From positions 2,917,501-2,981,500 of the forward strand of contig NZ_CP030280.1 of the NCBI RefSeq assembly GCF_003287895.1: 64,000 nucleotides of DNA. The letters are read 5' to 3'. The translations under genes were made by a program, and so were the position numbers. This DNA is from Blautia argi (GTDB taxonomy: Bacteria; Bacillota; Clostridia; Lachnospirales; Lachnospiraceae). Positions 54,213 through 63,740 of the stretch are shown one piece after another (positions within the stretch are counted from its first letter, which is position 1; every line of letters begins with the position of its first letter). The notes under the pieces are model-generated. The model was not told the DNA's origin and searched no databases. It saw only the letters and a program-made list of their open reading frames with translations.

Positions 54213-56168
54213 ATGATTGAGAAAATGAAATTCTTAAGTATTACCGGACCGAAGGCAGACATTGACCGGGTGGTGAACAAATACCTCTCCAAATACGAGA
54301 TTCATCTGGAGAATGCCATGGCGCAGTTAAGCCAGATACGGCATCTTTCCCCTTATATTCAGATAAATCCCTACAGAGAGCTGCTCTCAAGGGTCAATGA
54401 ATTTGCCGGACTTCTGCATAATACGGAAGGAATTCCCATTGAGGAAACTTCCCTTGAAGAAATCCAGACACTTGTGGATTCTCTGGGAAACAAGATTTCC
54501 AAAATCAATGCCAGATGCGAAAAGCTCACAGAGGAACGGGCTGTTCTTTCCGAAGATTTGAAATGGATAACTCCATTTCTCACATTGCCGGAAGACATTG
54601 ACAAACTGATTCATTACCGCTTTGTTCAGGTGCGCTTTGGACGAATCCCGGTGGAATATTACGGAAAGTTCAAGGAATATGTGTACGACAACCTGGACAC
54701 CCTGTTTTATCCCTGCCATCAGGACGATTATGTATGGGGGCTGTACTTTGTTCCCTGGACAAAAATGGAGCAGGTGGACGCCGTGTTCTCTTCCATGCAT
54801 TTTGAACGCATTTATCTAAAGAAGGACCACTTCTATGGCACACCGGAAAAAATCCACGCAGAACTGGAGGCCCGTCTGGAAAACATTGACAGGGAATATG
54901 CCGCTCATCAGAAGGAAATGCAGGCCCTTTTAGAGGGGGACGCAAAGTCTGTTCTCTCTGCTCAGGCTGCCTTAAACGCCCTTTCCACCAACTTTGATGT
55001 GCGTAAGGTTGCCGCCTGTGTAAAAGAACATCAGGAAACCTTCTATATCCTGTGTGGCTGGATAAGCGAAAGAGATTGTACCTCTTTTATGGCAGAAATT
55101 GAACATGACCCCAATCTTTTCTGTGTGGTGGAGGACGACCAGAAGCAGATTAGCTGCAAGCCCCCTACCAAACTGAAAAATCCGAAGATTTTCAAGCCCT
55201 TTGAGATGTATATTAAGATGTACGGTCTGCCAGATTATCATGAAATAGACCCCACCATCTTTGTAGCTTTAACTTATTCCTTTATTTTCGGCATTATGTT
55301 CGGAGATGTGGGACAGGGACTTTTGCTTGCCATTGGCGGCTTTTTACTGTATAAATTCAAAAAAATGGATTTGGCGGCGATTATCGGAACTGCGGGTATC
55401 TTTTCCACCTTTTTCGGCTTTATGTTCGGAAGTATTTTCGGCTTTGAAGATATTATTGAGCCCCTATGGCTGCACCCGACAGAAGCTATGACCCTGGTAC
55501 CGGGACTTGGCAATATGAATACCGTATTTGTGGCAGCCATTGTATTCGGTATGTTCCTGATTCTTCTTACCATGATTTTCCACATTGTCAATGCAGTAAA
55601 AATGAAAAATGTGGAAGGCATCTGGTTTGACCAGAACTCGGTATGTGGTCTGGTCTTTTACGGAACTCTTACCGTGTGTGCGCTTTTGTATCTCACAGGA
55701 AAGGCTCTTCCTGCCACCATACTTCTGGCCGTGATGTTCCTTGTACCTCTGGTTATCATTATGTTAAAGGAACCTATTACCCGGCTGGCAGAAAAGAAAG
55801 CGCCTGCCATTGAGGGAAGCAAGCCCATGTTCTTTGTACAGAGCTTCTTTGAATTATTTGAAATTATGTTAAGTTTTCTGTCCAATACGCTTTCCTTTGT
55901 GCGTATTGGCGCCTTTGCAGTGAGCCATGCTGCCATGATGGGGGTTGTGCTGATGCTGGCAGGTGCAGAGAGCGGCGGAAATATTAACTGGCTGATTATT
56001 GTACTGGGAAATGCCTTTGTGTGCGCCATGGAAGGTCTGATTGTAGGAATCCAGGTACTTCGTCTGGAATATTACGAGATGTTCAGCCGTTTCTACAAGG
56101 GCAGCGGCAAGGAATTCCGTCCTTTCTTAAAACGCGTCAACAGTAAACGGACTTCCGAACAGGCATAA
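54213..56168 (+). CDS. ntpI: V-type ATPase subunit I (a-type stator)
   Basis: 651 residues. N-terminal cytoplasmic arm (~1-345) with coiled coil at ~85-115 and ~215-245, then seven or eight membrane helices starting at FVALTYSFIFGIMFGDVGQG (~residue 350). The key stator Arg is in ALSFVRIGAFAVSH (~residue 570). Forms the ion half-channels together with the K ring. GGAGG site upstream. Confidence 0.95.
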   Translation: MIEKMKFLSITGPKADIDRVVNKYLSKYEIHLENAMAQLSQIRHLSPYIQINPYRELLSRVNEFAGLLHNTEGIPIEETSLEEIQTLVDSLGNKISKINARCEKLTEERAVLSEDLKWITPFLTLPEDIDKLIHYRFVQVRFGRIPVEYYGKFKEYVYDNLDTLFYPCHQDDYVWGLYFVPWTKMEQVDAVFSSMHFERIYLKKDHFYGTPEKIHAELEARLENIDREYAAHQKEMQALLEGDAKSVLSAQAALNALSTNFDVRKVAACVKEHQETFYILCGWISERDCTSFMAEIEHDPNLFCVVEDDQKQISCKPPTKLKNPKIFKPFEMYIKMYGLPDYHEIDPTIFVALTYSFIFGIMFGDVGQGLLLAIGGFLLYKFKKMDLAAIIGTAGIFSTFFGFMFGSIFGFEDIIEPLWLHPTEAMTLVPGLGNMNTVFVAAIVFGMFLILLTMIFHIVNAVKMKNVEGIWFDQNSVCGLVFYGTLTVCALLYLTGKALPATILLAVMFLVPLVIIMLKEPITRLAEKKAPAIEGSKPMFFVQSFFELFEIMLSFLSNTLSFVRIGAFAVSHAAMMGVVLMLAGAESGGNINWLIIVLGNAFVCAMEGLIVGIQVLRLEYYEMFSRFYKGSGKEFRPFLKRVNSKRTSEQA

Positions 56169-56206
56169 TTCACAAAAATTCATTTTTATTTTAGGAGGAT
56201 ATTATT

Positions 56207-56638
56207 ATGACAACCATGATTCAGATTCTTACTGCAGCAGCTTTGATTTTAAGCATTATCGTACCTTTCGGTGCATTCTTCTTAGGAGAAAAAACAAAAA
56301 AACGCTATAAAAAATCCCTTGCCTGCAACTGCTTCTTCTTCTTTGGAAGTCTTCTTGTGGGAACCATTGTGATGTTCAGCGGCACCATGACTGCACACGC
56401 AGCAGCAAGCGGCGCAGACCTGGCTACCGGTATGGGCTACATCGGCGCAGCTCTGGTTACCGGTCTTTCCGGTATTGGTTCCGGTATTGCGGTTGCAAGC
56501 TCTGCAAGCGCTGCTCTGGGCGCTATCAGCGAGGACGGCTCTCTGTTTGGTAAATCCATGATTTTCGTAGCCATGGCAGAAGGTATTGCCCTCTATGGTC
56601 TGATTATTTCTTTCATGATTCTTGGTAGACTGGGATAA
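56207..56638 (+). CDS. ntpK: V-type ATPase subunit K (membrane rotor ring)
   Basis: 143 residues with four membrane helices (~5-27, ~42-62, ~74-100, ~115-140). The second hairpin is canonical: GYIGAALVTGLSGIGSGIAV and AMAEGIALYGLIISF with the ion-binding Glu. The first hairpin lacks an equivalent carboxylate and glycine pattern, so only one ion site per protomer is expected. Coupling ion (sodium or proton) cannot be decided. Confidence 0.93.
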   Translation: MTTMIQILTAAALILSIIVPFGAFFLGEKTKKRYKKSLACNCFFFFGSLLVGTIVMFSGTMTAHAAASGADLATGMGYIGAALVTGLSGIGSGIAVASSASAALGAISEDGSLFGKSMIFVAMAEGIALYGLIISFMILGRLG

Positions 56639-56651
56639 CAGGTGATGTTTT

Positions 56652-56960
56652 ATGAAAATGTTCTTGATCAGTGACAATATTGATACCTACACCGGCATGC
56701 GTCTGGCCGGTGTGGAGGGTATTGTGGTGCATGAACGGGAAGAACTGCGGCAGGCTCTGGAAAACGCCATTGCAGATAAAGAAAACGGCATTATTCTCCT
56801 CACAGAAAAATTTGGTAAGGAATTTCCCGATATTATTGACGATGTGCGTTTAAACCACCGTCTTCCCCTGCTGATTGAAATTCCCGACCGCCACGGTACA
56901 GGACGCGCCCCGGACTTCATTACTTCTTATGTAAATGAAGCCATTGGATTAAAATTATAA
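56652..56960 (+). CDS. ntpG: V-type ATPase subunit F
   Basis: 102 residues with MKMFLISDNIDTYTGMRLAG at the N-terminus and the conserved GIILLTEKFGKEFPD and LPLLIEIPDRHG segments. A central-stalk subunit that binds subunit D. 13 nt after subunit K. Confidence 0.93.
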   Translation: MKMFLISDNIDTYTGMRLAGVEGIVVHEREELRQALENAIADKENGIILLTEKFGKEFPDIIDDVRLNHRLPLLIEIPDRHGTGRAPDFITSYVNEAIGLKL

Positions 56961-56976
56961 CAAGAAGGTGATAGAT

Positions 56977-57564
56977 ATGACAACAGAAGAAAAACTGCAG
57001 CATTTCTATGATGTTTCCATAAACAGCGCGCAGGAAGAGGCGCAGAAAGCCCTCACCGAATACCGCGCTGCCCTGGAACGGGAAATGGAACAGCACAAAC
57101 AGGAAAAGCAAACTGCCTCTGAACATCAGTTTAAAATAGAATCCGAAAATGCTGCCAGAGAAATCAATAAGGCTCTGTCCGCAGAGAATCTGCATATCAA
57201 AAGAAAACTGTCCAAAAAACAGCAGGCACTGAAAGAAAAGCTTTTCGCCGAAGTAGAGGAATTGTTAAAAGAGTTTTGCCGCAAACCGGAATACACAGAC
57301 TGGCTGGAAGCAAAGATTCGGGATTCCCTTGCCATTGCAGGAAAAGACGCCGTGCAGATTTACATCAATGCCTCTGACGCCTCTCTTTTACAGGAACTGA
57401 AAGCGCGTACAGGCATTGCACCGCTTGTATCTGATGCCGACTTTCTAGGCGGTATCCGCGCTGTCATTCCTGACAAAAATATCCTGATTGACAATACATT
57501 CCTCACCTGCTTTGAGAATGAAAAAGAAAGCTTTAACTTTGACGGAGGGATAAGACATGAATAA
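56977..57564 (+). CDS. ntpE: V-type ATPase subunit E
   Basis: 195 residues from ATG 56977, with AAGGTG seven bases upstream; a GTG at 56968 is less likely. A long charged N-terminal helix (~1-95) and a compact C-terminal domain with DADFLGGIRAVIPDKNILIDN. Peripheral stalk partner of the G/H subunit. Its 3' end overlaps subunit A by 8 nt. Confidence 0.9.
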   Translation: MTTEEKLQHFYDVSINSAQEEAQKALTEYRAALEREMEQHKQEKQTASEHQFKIESENAAREINKALSAENLHIKRKLSKKQQALKEKLFAEVEELLKEFCRKPEYTDWLEAKIRDSLAIAGKDAVQIYINASDASLLQELKARTGIAPLVSDADFLGGIRAVIPDKNILIDNTFLTCFENEKESFNFDGGIRHE

Positions 57565-59323
57565 AACCGGTATTATCTACGGCATCAACGGCCCTGTTAT
57601 TTATCTGAAGGGAAATACAGGCTTTAAGATGTCTGAAATGGTTTATGTAGGAAAAGAAAATCTGGTAGGCGAGGTCATTTCGCTGAAAAAAGACGCTACC
57701 ACTGTACAGGTTTTCGAAGAAACCAGCGGATTAAAGCCGGGAGAAACGGTCACTGCCAGCGGAGATGCGATTTCTGTTACCCTTGGCCCCGGTATTCTGG
57801 ACAATATTTTCGATGGTATCCAAAGACCGCTTTCCGTCATTGCAGAGCAGTCCGGAAAATACATTTCCAGAGGTATGCAGGTTTCTTCTCTGGATACAGA
57901 AAAACTCTGGGACGTGCATATGACCATTAAAGAAGGCATGGAAGTCTACGGCGGTACCATTATCGCAGAAGTGCCGGAAACAGCTTCGATTGTACACAAA
58001 TCCATGGTTCCGCCCAATCTCCACGGCGTTGTAAAATCCGTGGTACCTGACGGAAAATATAATATCACACAGACTCTTGCAGTCCTGAGTTTAGAAGACG
58101 GCACAGAATATCCTTTAAAGCTGGCGCAGAAATGGCCAATCCGCATTCCCCGGCCTACCAGCAGACGTTACCCGGCTTCCAAACCTCTGGTAACCGGGCA
58201 GCGTATCCTGGATACCCTGTTTCCTATTGCAAAGGGCGGCACTGCAGCCGTTCCCGGAGGCTTTGGTACAGGTAAAACCATGACACAGCACCAGATTGCA
58301 AAATGGTCTGATGCAGACATTATCATTTATATTGGCTGCGGAGAGCGGGGAAACGAAATGACCCAGGTTCTGGAGGATTTCTCTAAACTCCATGACCCCA
58401 AGACAGGAAATGCCTTAATGGCCCGTACCTCCCTCATTGCCAATACCTCCAACATGCCTGTGGCTGCCCGTGAGGCATCTATTTACACAGGGATTACCAT
58501 GGCAGAATATTACCGGGACATGGGGTATGATGTGGCAATTATGGCAGACTCTACCTCCCGCTGGGCAGAAGCCCTTCGAGAGCTTTCCGGCCGTTTGGAG
58601 GAAATGCCTGCTGAGGAAGGCTTCCCGGCTTATCTGGCTTCCCGGCTTTCTGCCTTTTATGAAAGAGCCGGCATGATGCAAAATCTGAACGGAACCGAAG
58701 GCTCTGTGTCCATTATCGGTGCAGTTTCCCCACAGGGCGGTGACTTCTCCGAACCGGTTACTCAGAACACCAAACGTTTTGTCCGTTGTTTCTGGGGACT
58801 TGACAAATCCCTGGCCTATGCCAGACATTTCCCTGCCATTCACTGGCTCACCAGCTACAGCGAATATCTGGGGGATTTATCCTACTGGTACAGCGAGCAT
58901 GTATCTCCAAAGTTTGTGGAATACCGAAACCGCATTATGGCAATCTTAAACTCCGAAAGCAGTCTTATGGAAATTGTAAAACTTATCGGAAGCGATGTGC
59001 TGCCTGATGACCAGAAGCTGACCCTGGAAATTGCCCGTGTGGTGCGTCTGGGCTTTTTACAACAGAATGCCTTCCACCCGGACGATACCTGCGTATCTCT
59101 GGAAAAGCAGTTTAAAATGATGGAGATTATTCTGTATCTGTACAAAAAATGCCGCGCCTTAATCAATATGGGGATGCCGGTTTCTGTGTTAAAGCAGGAA
59201 AACATTTTTGAAAAAATCATTTCCATTAAATATGATGTTCCAAACGACCGCCTGGATATGATGGACGATTATAAACAGGCTGTAGATGATTTTTACAACA
59301 CTGTAATGGAAAAGAATGCTTAA
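57557..59323 (+). CDS. ntpA: V-type ATPase catalytic subunit A
   Basis: 588 residues, standard length. P-loop [17 protein letters not shown] at ~residue 233-249, catalytic [16 protein letters not shown] just after, and [19 protein letters not shown] (~residue 335). The unusual Gly-Gly-Phe-Gly-Thr replaces the common Gly-Pro-Phe-Gly-Ser but keeps GKT. Hydrolyses or makes ATP. Confidence 0.97.
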   Translation: MNKTGIIYGINGPVIYLKGNTGFKMSEMVYVGKENLVGEVISLKKDATTVQVFEETSGLKPGETVTASGDAISVTLGPGILDNIFDGIQRPLSVIAEQSGKYISRGMQVSSLDTEKLWDVHMTIKEGMEVYGGTIIAEVPETASIVHKSMVPPNLHGVVKSVVPDGKYNITQTLAVLSLEDGTEYPLKLAQKWPIRIPRPTSRRYPASKPLVTGQRILDTLFPIAKGGTAAVPGGFGTGKTMTQHQIAKWSDADIIIYIGCGERGNEMTQVLEDFSKLHDPKTGNALMARTSLIANTSNMPVAAREASIYTGITMAEYYRDMGYDVAIMADSTSRWAEALRELSGRLEEMPAEEGFPAYLASRLSAFYERAGMMQNLNGTEGSVSIIGAVSPQGGDFSEPVTQNTKRFVRCFWGLDKSLAYARHFPAIHWLTSYSEYLGDLSYWYSEHVSPKFVEYRNRIMAILNSESSLMEIVKLIGSDVLPDDQKLTLEIARVVRLGFLQQNAFHPDDTCVSLEKQFKMMEIILYLYKKCRALINMGMPVSVLKQENIFEKIISIKYDVPNDRLDMMDDYKQAVDDFYNTVMEKNA

Positions 59324-59335
59324 GGAGGGACGATT

Positions 59336-60724
59336 ATGGCAATAGAATATCTTGGTTTAAGTGAAATCAACGGCCCTCTGGTAGTTCTGGAAGGCGTAAA
59401 AGACGCAGCTTTTGATGAAATCGTGGAATTTCGCATAGAGGACGGCAGCCGCAAGCTGGGACGTATTGTGGAAATCTACGAGGATAAGGCTGTGATTCAG
59501 GTATTTGAGGGAACAGAAAACATGTCCCTCTTAAACACCCATACAAGGCTCAGCGGACACCCCATGGAAGTAGAGCTTTCCCCGGACATTCTGGGACGTA
59601 CCTTTAACGGTATCGGAAAACCCATTGACCGCTTAGGTCCCGTAATCCCGGAAATGAAGCTGAACATCAACGGTCTGCCCTTAAATCCGGTAAAAAGAGA
59701 ATATCCTCGAAACTTTATTCAGACCGGTATCTCTGCCATTGACGGGCTGACAACCCTGATTCGCGGGCAGAAGCTGCCAATCTTCTCAGGAAACGGCCTT
59801 CCCCATGACCAGCTTGCCGCACAGATTGTACAGCAGGCATCTCTGGGAAGCAACAGCGATGAAAAATTCGCCATTGTCTTTGCTGCCATGGGCGTAAAAT
59901 ATGATGTGGCTGAATTTTTCCGCCGTACCTTTGAAGAAAGCGGTGTATCTGACCATGTGGTTATGTATCTGAATCTGGCAAATGACCCGGTGGTGGAACG
60001 TCTGATTACCCCAAAGGTTGCCCTGACTGCTGCAGAATATCTGGCCTTTGAAAAGGGTATGCACATTCTGGTAATTCTCACAGACATTACCTCCTTCTGC
60101 GAGGCCATGCGTGAGGTTTCCTCCTCCAAAGGAGAAATCCCTTCCAGAAAAGGCTATCCCGGATATCTGTACAGTGAGCTGGCTACCCTTTATGAGCGGG
60201 CAGGCATTGTCCGTGGCGGCACTGGTTCTGTAACACAGATACCAATCCTCACCATGCCAAACGATGACATTACCCACCCTATTCCCGACCTTACGGGATA
60301 CATTACAGAGGGACAGATTGTTCTGGACAGACAGCTTCACGGACAGGCTGTTTACCCGCCCATTAATGTACTCCCCTCCCTCTCCCGTCTTATGAAAGAT
60401 GGTATCGGAGAAGGCTTTACAAGGGAAGACCATCAGGACGTAGCAAATCAGCTTTTCTCCTGCTATGCCAAGGTAGGGGACGCCAGGGCTCTGGCTTCTG
60501 TTATTGGTGAAGACGAGCTTTCTCCTCTGGATAAAAAATATCTGAAATTCGGTACTGCCTTTGAAGAGGAATTTGTGGGACAGAGAGCAGATGAAAACCG
60601 TCCGATTCAGGAAACCCTGGATAAGGGCTGGGAGCTTCTGGGCATGATTCCAAGAGAAGAACTGGATCGTATTGATACAAAAATTCTGGATAAATACTAT
60701 CACCCAATAGAAGAAGAGAGGTGA
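59336..60724 (+). CDS. ntpB: V-type ATPase regulatory subunit B
   Basis: 462 residues; [20 protein letters not shown] start, [20 protein letters not shown] (~residue 125-144), [18 protein letters not shown] in place of a P-loop, and [20 protein letters not shown]. Non-catalytic partner of subunit A. AAGGAGGG site upstream; 4 nt before subunit D. Confidence 0.97.
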   Translation: MAIEYLGLSEINGPLVVLEGVKDAAFDEIVEFRIEDGSRKLGRIVEIYEDKAVIQVFEGTENMSLLNTHTRLSGHPMEVELSPDILGRTFNGIGKPIDRLGPVIPEMKLNINGLPLNPVKREYPRNFIQTGISAIDGLTTLIRGQKLPIFSGNGLPHDQLAAQIVQQASLGSNSDEKFAIVFAAMGVKYDVAEFFRRTFEESGVSDHVVMYLNLANDPVVERLITPKVALTAAEYLAFEKGMHILVILTDITSFCEAMREVSSSKGEIPSRKGYPGYLYSELATLYERAGIVRGGTGSVTQIPILTMPNDDITHPIPDLTGYITEGQIVLDRQLHGQAVYPPINVLPSLSRLMKDGIGEGFTREDHQDVANQLFSCYAKVGDARALASVIGEDELSPLDKKYLKFGTAFEEEFVGQRADENRPIQETLDKGWELLGMIPREELDRIDTKILDKYYHPIEEER

Positions 60725-60728
60725 TTTC

Positions 60729-61332
60729 ATGGATCCGAATACCTTTCCTACCAAGGGAAACCTCATACTGGCAAAAAACTCTCTGGCGCTTTCCAGACAG
60801 GGCTTTGACCTTATGGACAAAAAAAGAAATATCCTTATCCGGGAATTGATGGATTTAATTGACCAGGCAAAGGATATTCAGTCCCAGATTGACGTAACCT
60901 TCCGTACTGCCTATGCTGCAGAAAGCCAATATGGAAATCGGCATCAGCCATGTACAGGAAATCTCCAGAACTGTGCCTGTGGAAAACTCTATTTCCATAA
61001 AAACCCGCAGTGTTATGGGAACGGAAATCCCTCTGGTGCGCTCAGAGCCTTCTCAGACGAGCCTACTATGCCTACTAGGGACAAGGCATCTGACGAGGCG
61101 CGGGCTGCCTTTGAAAAGTGAAAGAGCTGACGATTCGCCTGTCCATGGTGGAAAATTCTGCCTACCGTCTGGCTGTGAATATTAAAAAAACCCAGAAGCG
61201 CGCCAATGCGCTGAAAAACATTACCATTCCCAAGTTTGAGGCGTTAACAAAAAGCATTTCAAACGCTTTGGAGGAAAAAGAAAGGGAAGAATTCACCAGA
61301 CTGAAGGTGATTAAAAGATGCAGAGTGAATAA
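60729..61332 (+). pseudogene. ntpD: V-type ATPase subunit D, interrupted by several small indels
   Basis: The N-terminus is typical (MDPNTFPTKGNLILAKNSLA...) to about 60920. Coding then moves to a second frame (LQKANMEIGISHVQEISRTV...GTEIPLVRSEP), shifts near 61065-61085, and again at 61118 (FEK to VKELTIRLSMVENSAYRLA; one G missing). A final missing A near 61314-61317 would give ...VIKKMQSE and a TAA at 61330-61332, right before the terminator. At least four or five small indels lie in ~400 nt. All other subunits are intact, so either this stretch is poorly sequenced or the rotor gene is broken. Confidence 0.9.
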
Positions 61333-61389
61333 AAAAGGACAGCGCCTGAAACATGTATTGCAAATCGTTTCAGGCTGCTGCCTTTTTTT
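61331..61389. terminator. Terminator between V-ATPase operon and phoR
   Basis: GGACAGCGCCTGAAAC pairs with GTTTCAGGCTGCTGCC (9 perfect central pairs), followed by TTTTTTT on the plus strand and with an A run on the other side, so it can serve both convergent operons. Confidence 0.85.
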
Positions 61390-61396
61390 AATGTCT

Positions 61397-63061
61397 TTAC
61401 TTCTCTTCTTCCGGCATGGTCAGCACAAATCTGCTGCCTTCGCCAAGGGTGCTCTCCACTTTCACGTCTGCACCTAAAAACATACTTCCATGCTTTACAA
61501 TGGACAGTCCCAGACCGGTTCCTCCTATAGCCTTGGAATGGCTCTTATCCACACGGTAGAACCGCTCGAAAATACGCATCTTGTCTTCCTCTGAGATACC
61601 AATTCCCGTATCCTCCACAACAATCTGTGTTCTTCCTGCTTCTTCTGAAATAGTTACGGTCAGGCTGCCGTTCTGTTTATTGTACTTTAATCCATTGTCA
61701 CAGAGATTATAAAGCACTTCTTCCAGAATCACCCGCACCGTATTTACTTTCACATGCGGTCCGTAAAGATACAGATGAATATTGTTCTCTTTTGCCCGCT
61801 CCTCCAGCCGTTTCAAAATTTCCCTGGCTGCCTCATACAAATCAACTGCTTCCTTTTCACAAAAGAATTTTCCCTCGTCTAACTGGGAAATTTTAATGAC
61901 ATCATTCACCAGGGTAATCAATCTCTGGGCTTCCTTGAAGATTCTGCCGGCAAATTTTTTCGTATCCTCCGGCTTTACAAATCCGTCATTAATAATCTCC
62001 GCAAAACCGGAAATAGAGGTTAGCGGTGTTTTCAGTTCATGAGAAACATTGGCAGTAAATTCCCGGCGCATCTGCTCTCCCCTCATGCGTTCCGTCACGT
62101 CCAAAATCACTATGACTGCGCCTGTCACCTTGTCCTCCTGCCAGACCGGATTTGCCGCTACCTGGCAGCTTCTTCCCTGAAAATCCAGATTTGTTACCAT
62201 ATGTTTTCCTTCCAGCACACGCTCGATGAGATTCTGGAAGCCTTCACTTCGGTTCAGAGTCAGCACACTCTGCCGTCCGTTCTGAGTCCCTGCTCCCAAC
62301 AATCTCAAAGCGCTGGAATTATAAGAAAGCACTTCTGTATGTGCATCAATCACCAGAAATCCCTCTTCCATATTTTCCGTAATAATGGAAAATTCTTCCT
62401 GCTGCCGCTTTGCTTCTGCGATTTCATGCTTTAAGGATTTCTGCTGACGGTTAATTTTTGTCAGAAGCGGCGCAATTTCATCATAAACCTGATTTTCCTC
62501 CGGGTGTTCCAAATCCAGAGCATTCACCGGTTCTACAATATGTCGGGATACTCTGGAGGCAATCCATGCTGCCAGAGCGGTCATAGCCACCAGCATAATC
62601 AGAACTGGCTGGACCATGCCCCCTAAAAGCGCCGGAACATTGTACTGCACACTGGAAACTCTGAGAATAGTTCCGTCCTCCAGTTTCATAGCATAATACA
62701 TGGTCTTCCTGGAAAGCGTATGGGAATTCCGCACAGCTGTGCCAAAACCCTTTTCCCGTGCTTCCTGTATTTCTTCACGCTGTCCGTGATTCTCCATATC
62801 CCTGGAATCTGCCAGATTGTCAAAAAGCACGGTTCCGTCCTTATCAACATAAGTCACTCGCTCTGCCTGCGCCGGAAGGGATTCAAAAGCCTCAAGTCCT
62901 TCCTTTTCCACTGCTATGGCAAGATAAGCAGCCTCGGTTCTCAGCTCCTTTTCCAACTGGTTTCCGAAATAGTGGTACAGAATACTAAGGGTCAGACCTG
63001 TACTTCCTGCCAATACCAGCAAGGACACCACAAAAATGGATTTAAAAATTCGTTTTGTCAT
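61397..63061 (-). CDS. phoR: PhoR-like sensor histidine kinase
   Basis: 554 residues. TM1 ~8-30, extracellular domain, TM2 ~155-175, PAS domain (~235-320; FSIITENMEEGFLVIDAHTE), phospho-His in FTANVSHELKTPLTSISGFA (~residue 345) and HATPase with LCDNGLKYNKQ, GIGISEEDKMRIFERFYR and GGTGLGLSIVKH. Senses phosphate state by analogy with PhoR, supported by the adjacent phoU. ATG overlaps the regulator stop by 4 nt. Confidence 0.92.
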   Translation of the reverse strand: MTKRIFKSIFVVSLLVLAGSTGLTLSILYHYFGNQLEKELRTEAAYLAIAVEKEGLEAFESLPAQAERVTYVDKDGTVLFDNLADSRDMENHGQREEIQEAREKGFGTAVRNSHTLSRKTMYYAMKLEDGTILRVSSVQYNVPALLGGMVQPVLIMLVAMTALAAWIASRVSRHIVEPVNALDLEHPEENQVYDEIAPLLTKINRQQKSLKHEIAEAKRQQEEFSIITENMEEGFLVIDAHTEVLSYNSSALRLLGAGTQNGRQSVLTLNRSEGFQNLIERVLEGKHMVTNLDFQGRSCQVAANPVWQEDKVTGAVIVILDVTERMRGEQMRREFTANVSHELKTPLTSISGFAEIINDGFVKPEDTKKFAGRIFKEAQRLITLVNDVIKISQLDEGKFFCEKEAVDLYEAAREILKRLEERAKENNIHLYLYGPHVKVNTVRVILEEVLYNLCDNGLKYNKQNGSLTVTISEEAGRTQIVVEDTGIGISEEDKMRIFERFYRVDKSHSKAIGGTGLGLSIVKHGSMFLGADVKVESTLGEGSRFVLTMPEEEK

Positions 63062-63735
63062 GACGTCCCTCCTATTTTATACCCCATACCGCGAACAGTT
63101 TCAATATAATGCCCTGCCTCTCCCAACTTCTGACGCAAAGTCCTGATATGTACGTCCACGGTTCGGCTCTCTCCGTCAAACTGATAGCCCCAGATTTTAT
63201 CCAGAAGCTGGGCTCTGGTAAACACAATGCCCGGATTGGAAAGCAGCAAAAGCAGCATTTCAAACTCCTTCATGGTTAAGGTAATCTCCTTTCCGTCTAC
63301 CTTGACCTGATGCTTTTTCTTTGAAACATACAGATTCCCCATGGTATACTCCGTGTCTGTGCCTTCGCTTTTTCCGCTTCTTCTCAGCAGAGCCTTCACT
63401 CTGGACACCAGCTCCATCATACGGAAGGGCTTTGGAATGTAATCGTCTGCTCCGCTGTCCAGACCCTTTACGGTATCGTATTCACTGCCCTTTGCTGTCA
63501 GCATGGCAATGGGAAGCTGCTTCGTGTCGCTGCGTTTTCTCAGTTTTTCCAGCATACTGAGTCCGTCTTCTTCCGGCAGCATAATATCCAGAAGGATCAA
63601 ATCCGGCACTCTTTTTTCCAGGGTTTCCCAGAAATCAGAGGGTACACAAAAGCCCTCTGCTTCAATCCCCTGACTGTTCAGGGTATAGACTACCAGTTCC
63701 CGGATACTTTCATCATCTTCAACTAAATAAACCAT
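63058..63735 (-). CDS. phoP: PhoB/PhoP-like OmpR-family response regulator
   Basis: 225 residues from the ATG at 63735 (AGGAG eight bases upstream); a longer in-frame start runs into phoU. Receiver ~1-118 with VYLVEDDESIRELV, phospho-Asp in DLILLDIMLPEEDG and Lys in DDYIPKPF. Winged-helix domain ~130-225 with SRTVDVHIRTLRQKLGEAG. Controls phosphate-starvation genes by family analogy. Confidence 0.94.
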   Translation of the reverse strand: MVYLVEDDESIRELVVYTLNSQGIEAEGFCVPSDFWETLEKRVPDLILLDIMLPEEDGLSMLEKLRKRSDTKQLPIAMLTAKGSEYDTVKGLDSGADDYIPKPFRMMELVSRVKALLRRSGKSEGTDTEYTMGNLYVSKKKHQVKVDGKEITLTMKEFEMLLLLLSNPGIVFTRAQLLDKIWGYQFDGESRTVDVHIRTLRQKLGEAGHYIETVRGMGYKIGGTS

Positions 63736-63740
63736 TCTCA

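Noticed and set aside
59786..60820. 344-codon minus-strand frame opposite V-ATPase subunit B
   Set aside because: Subunit B is unmistakable on the plus strand; the opposing frame is a shadow spanning two genes.
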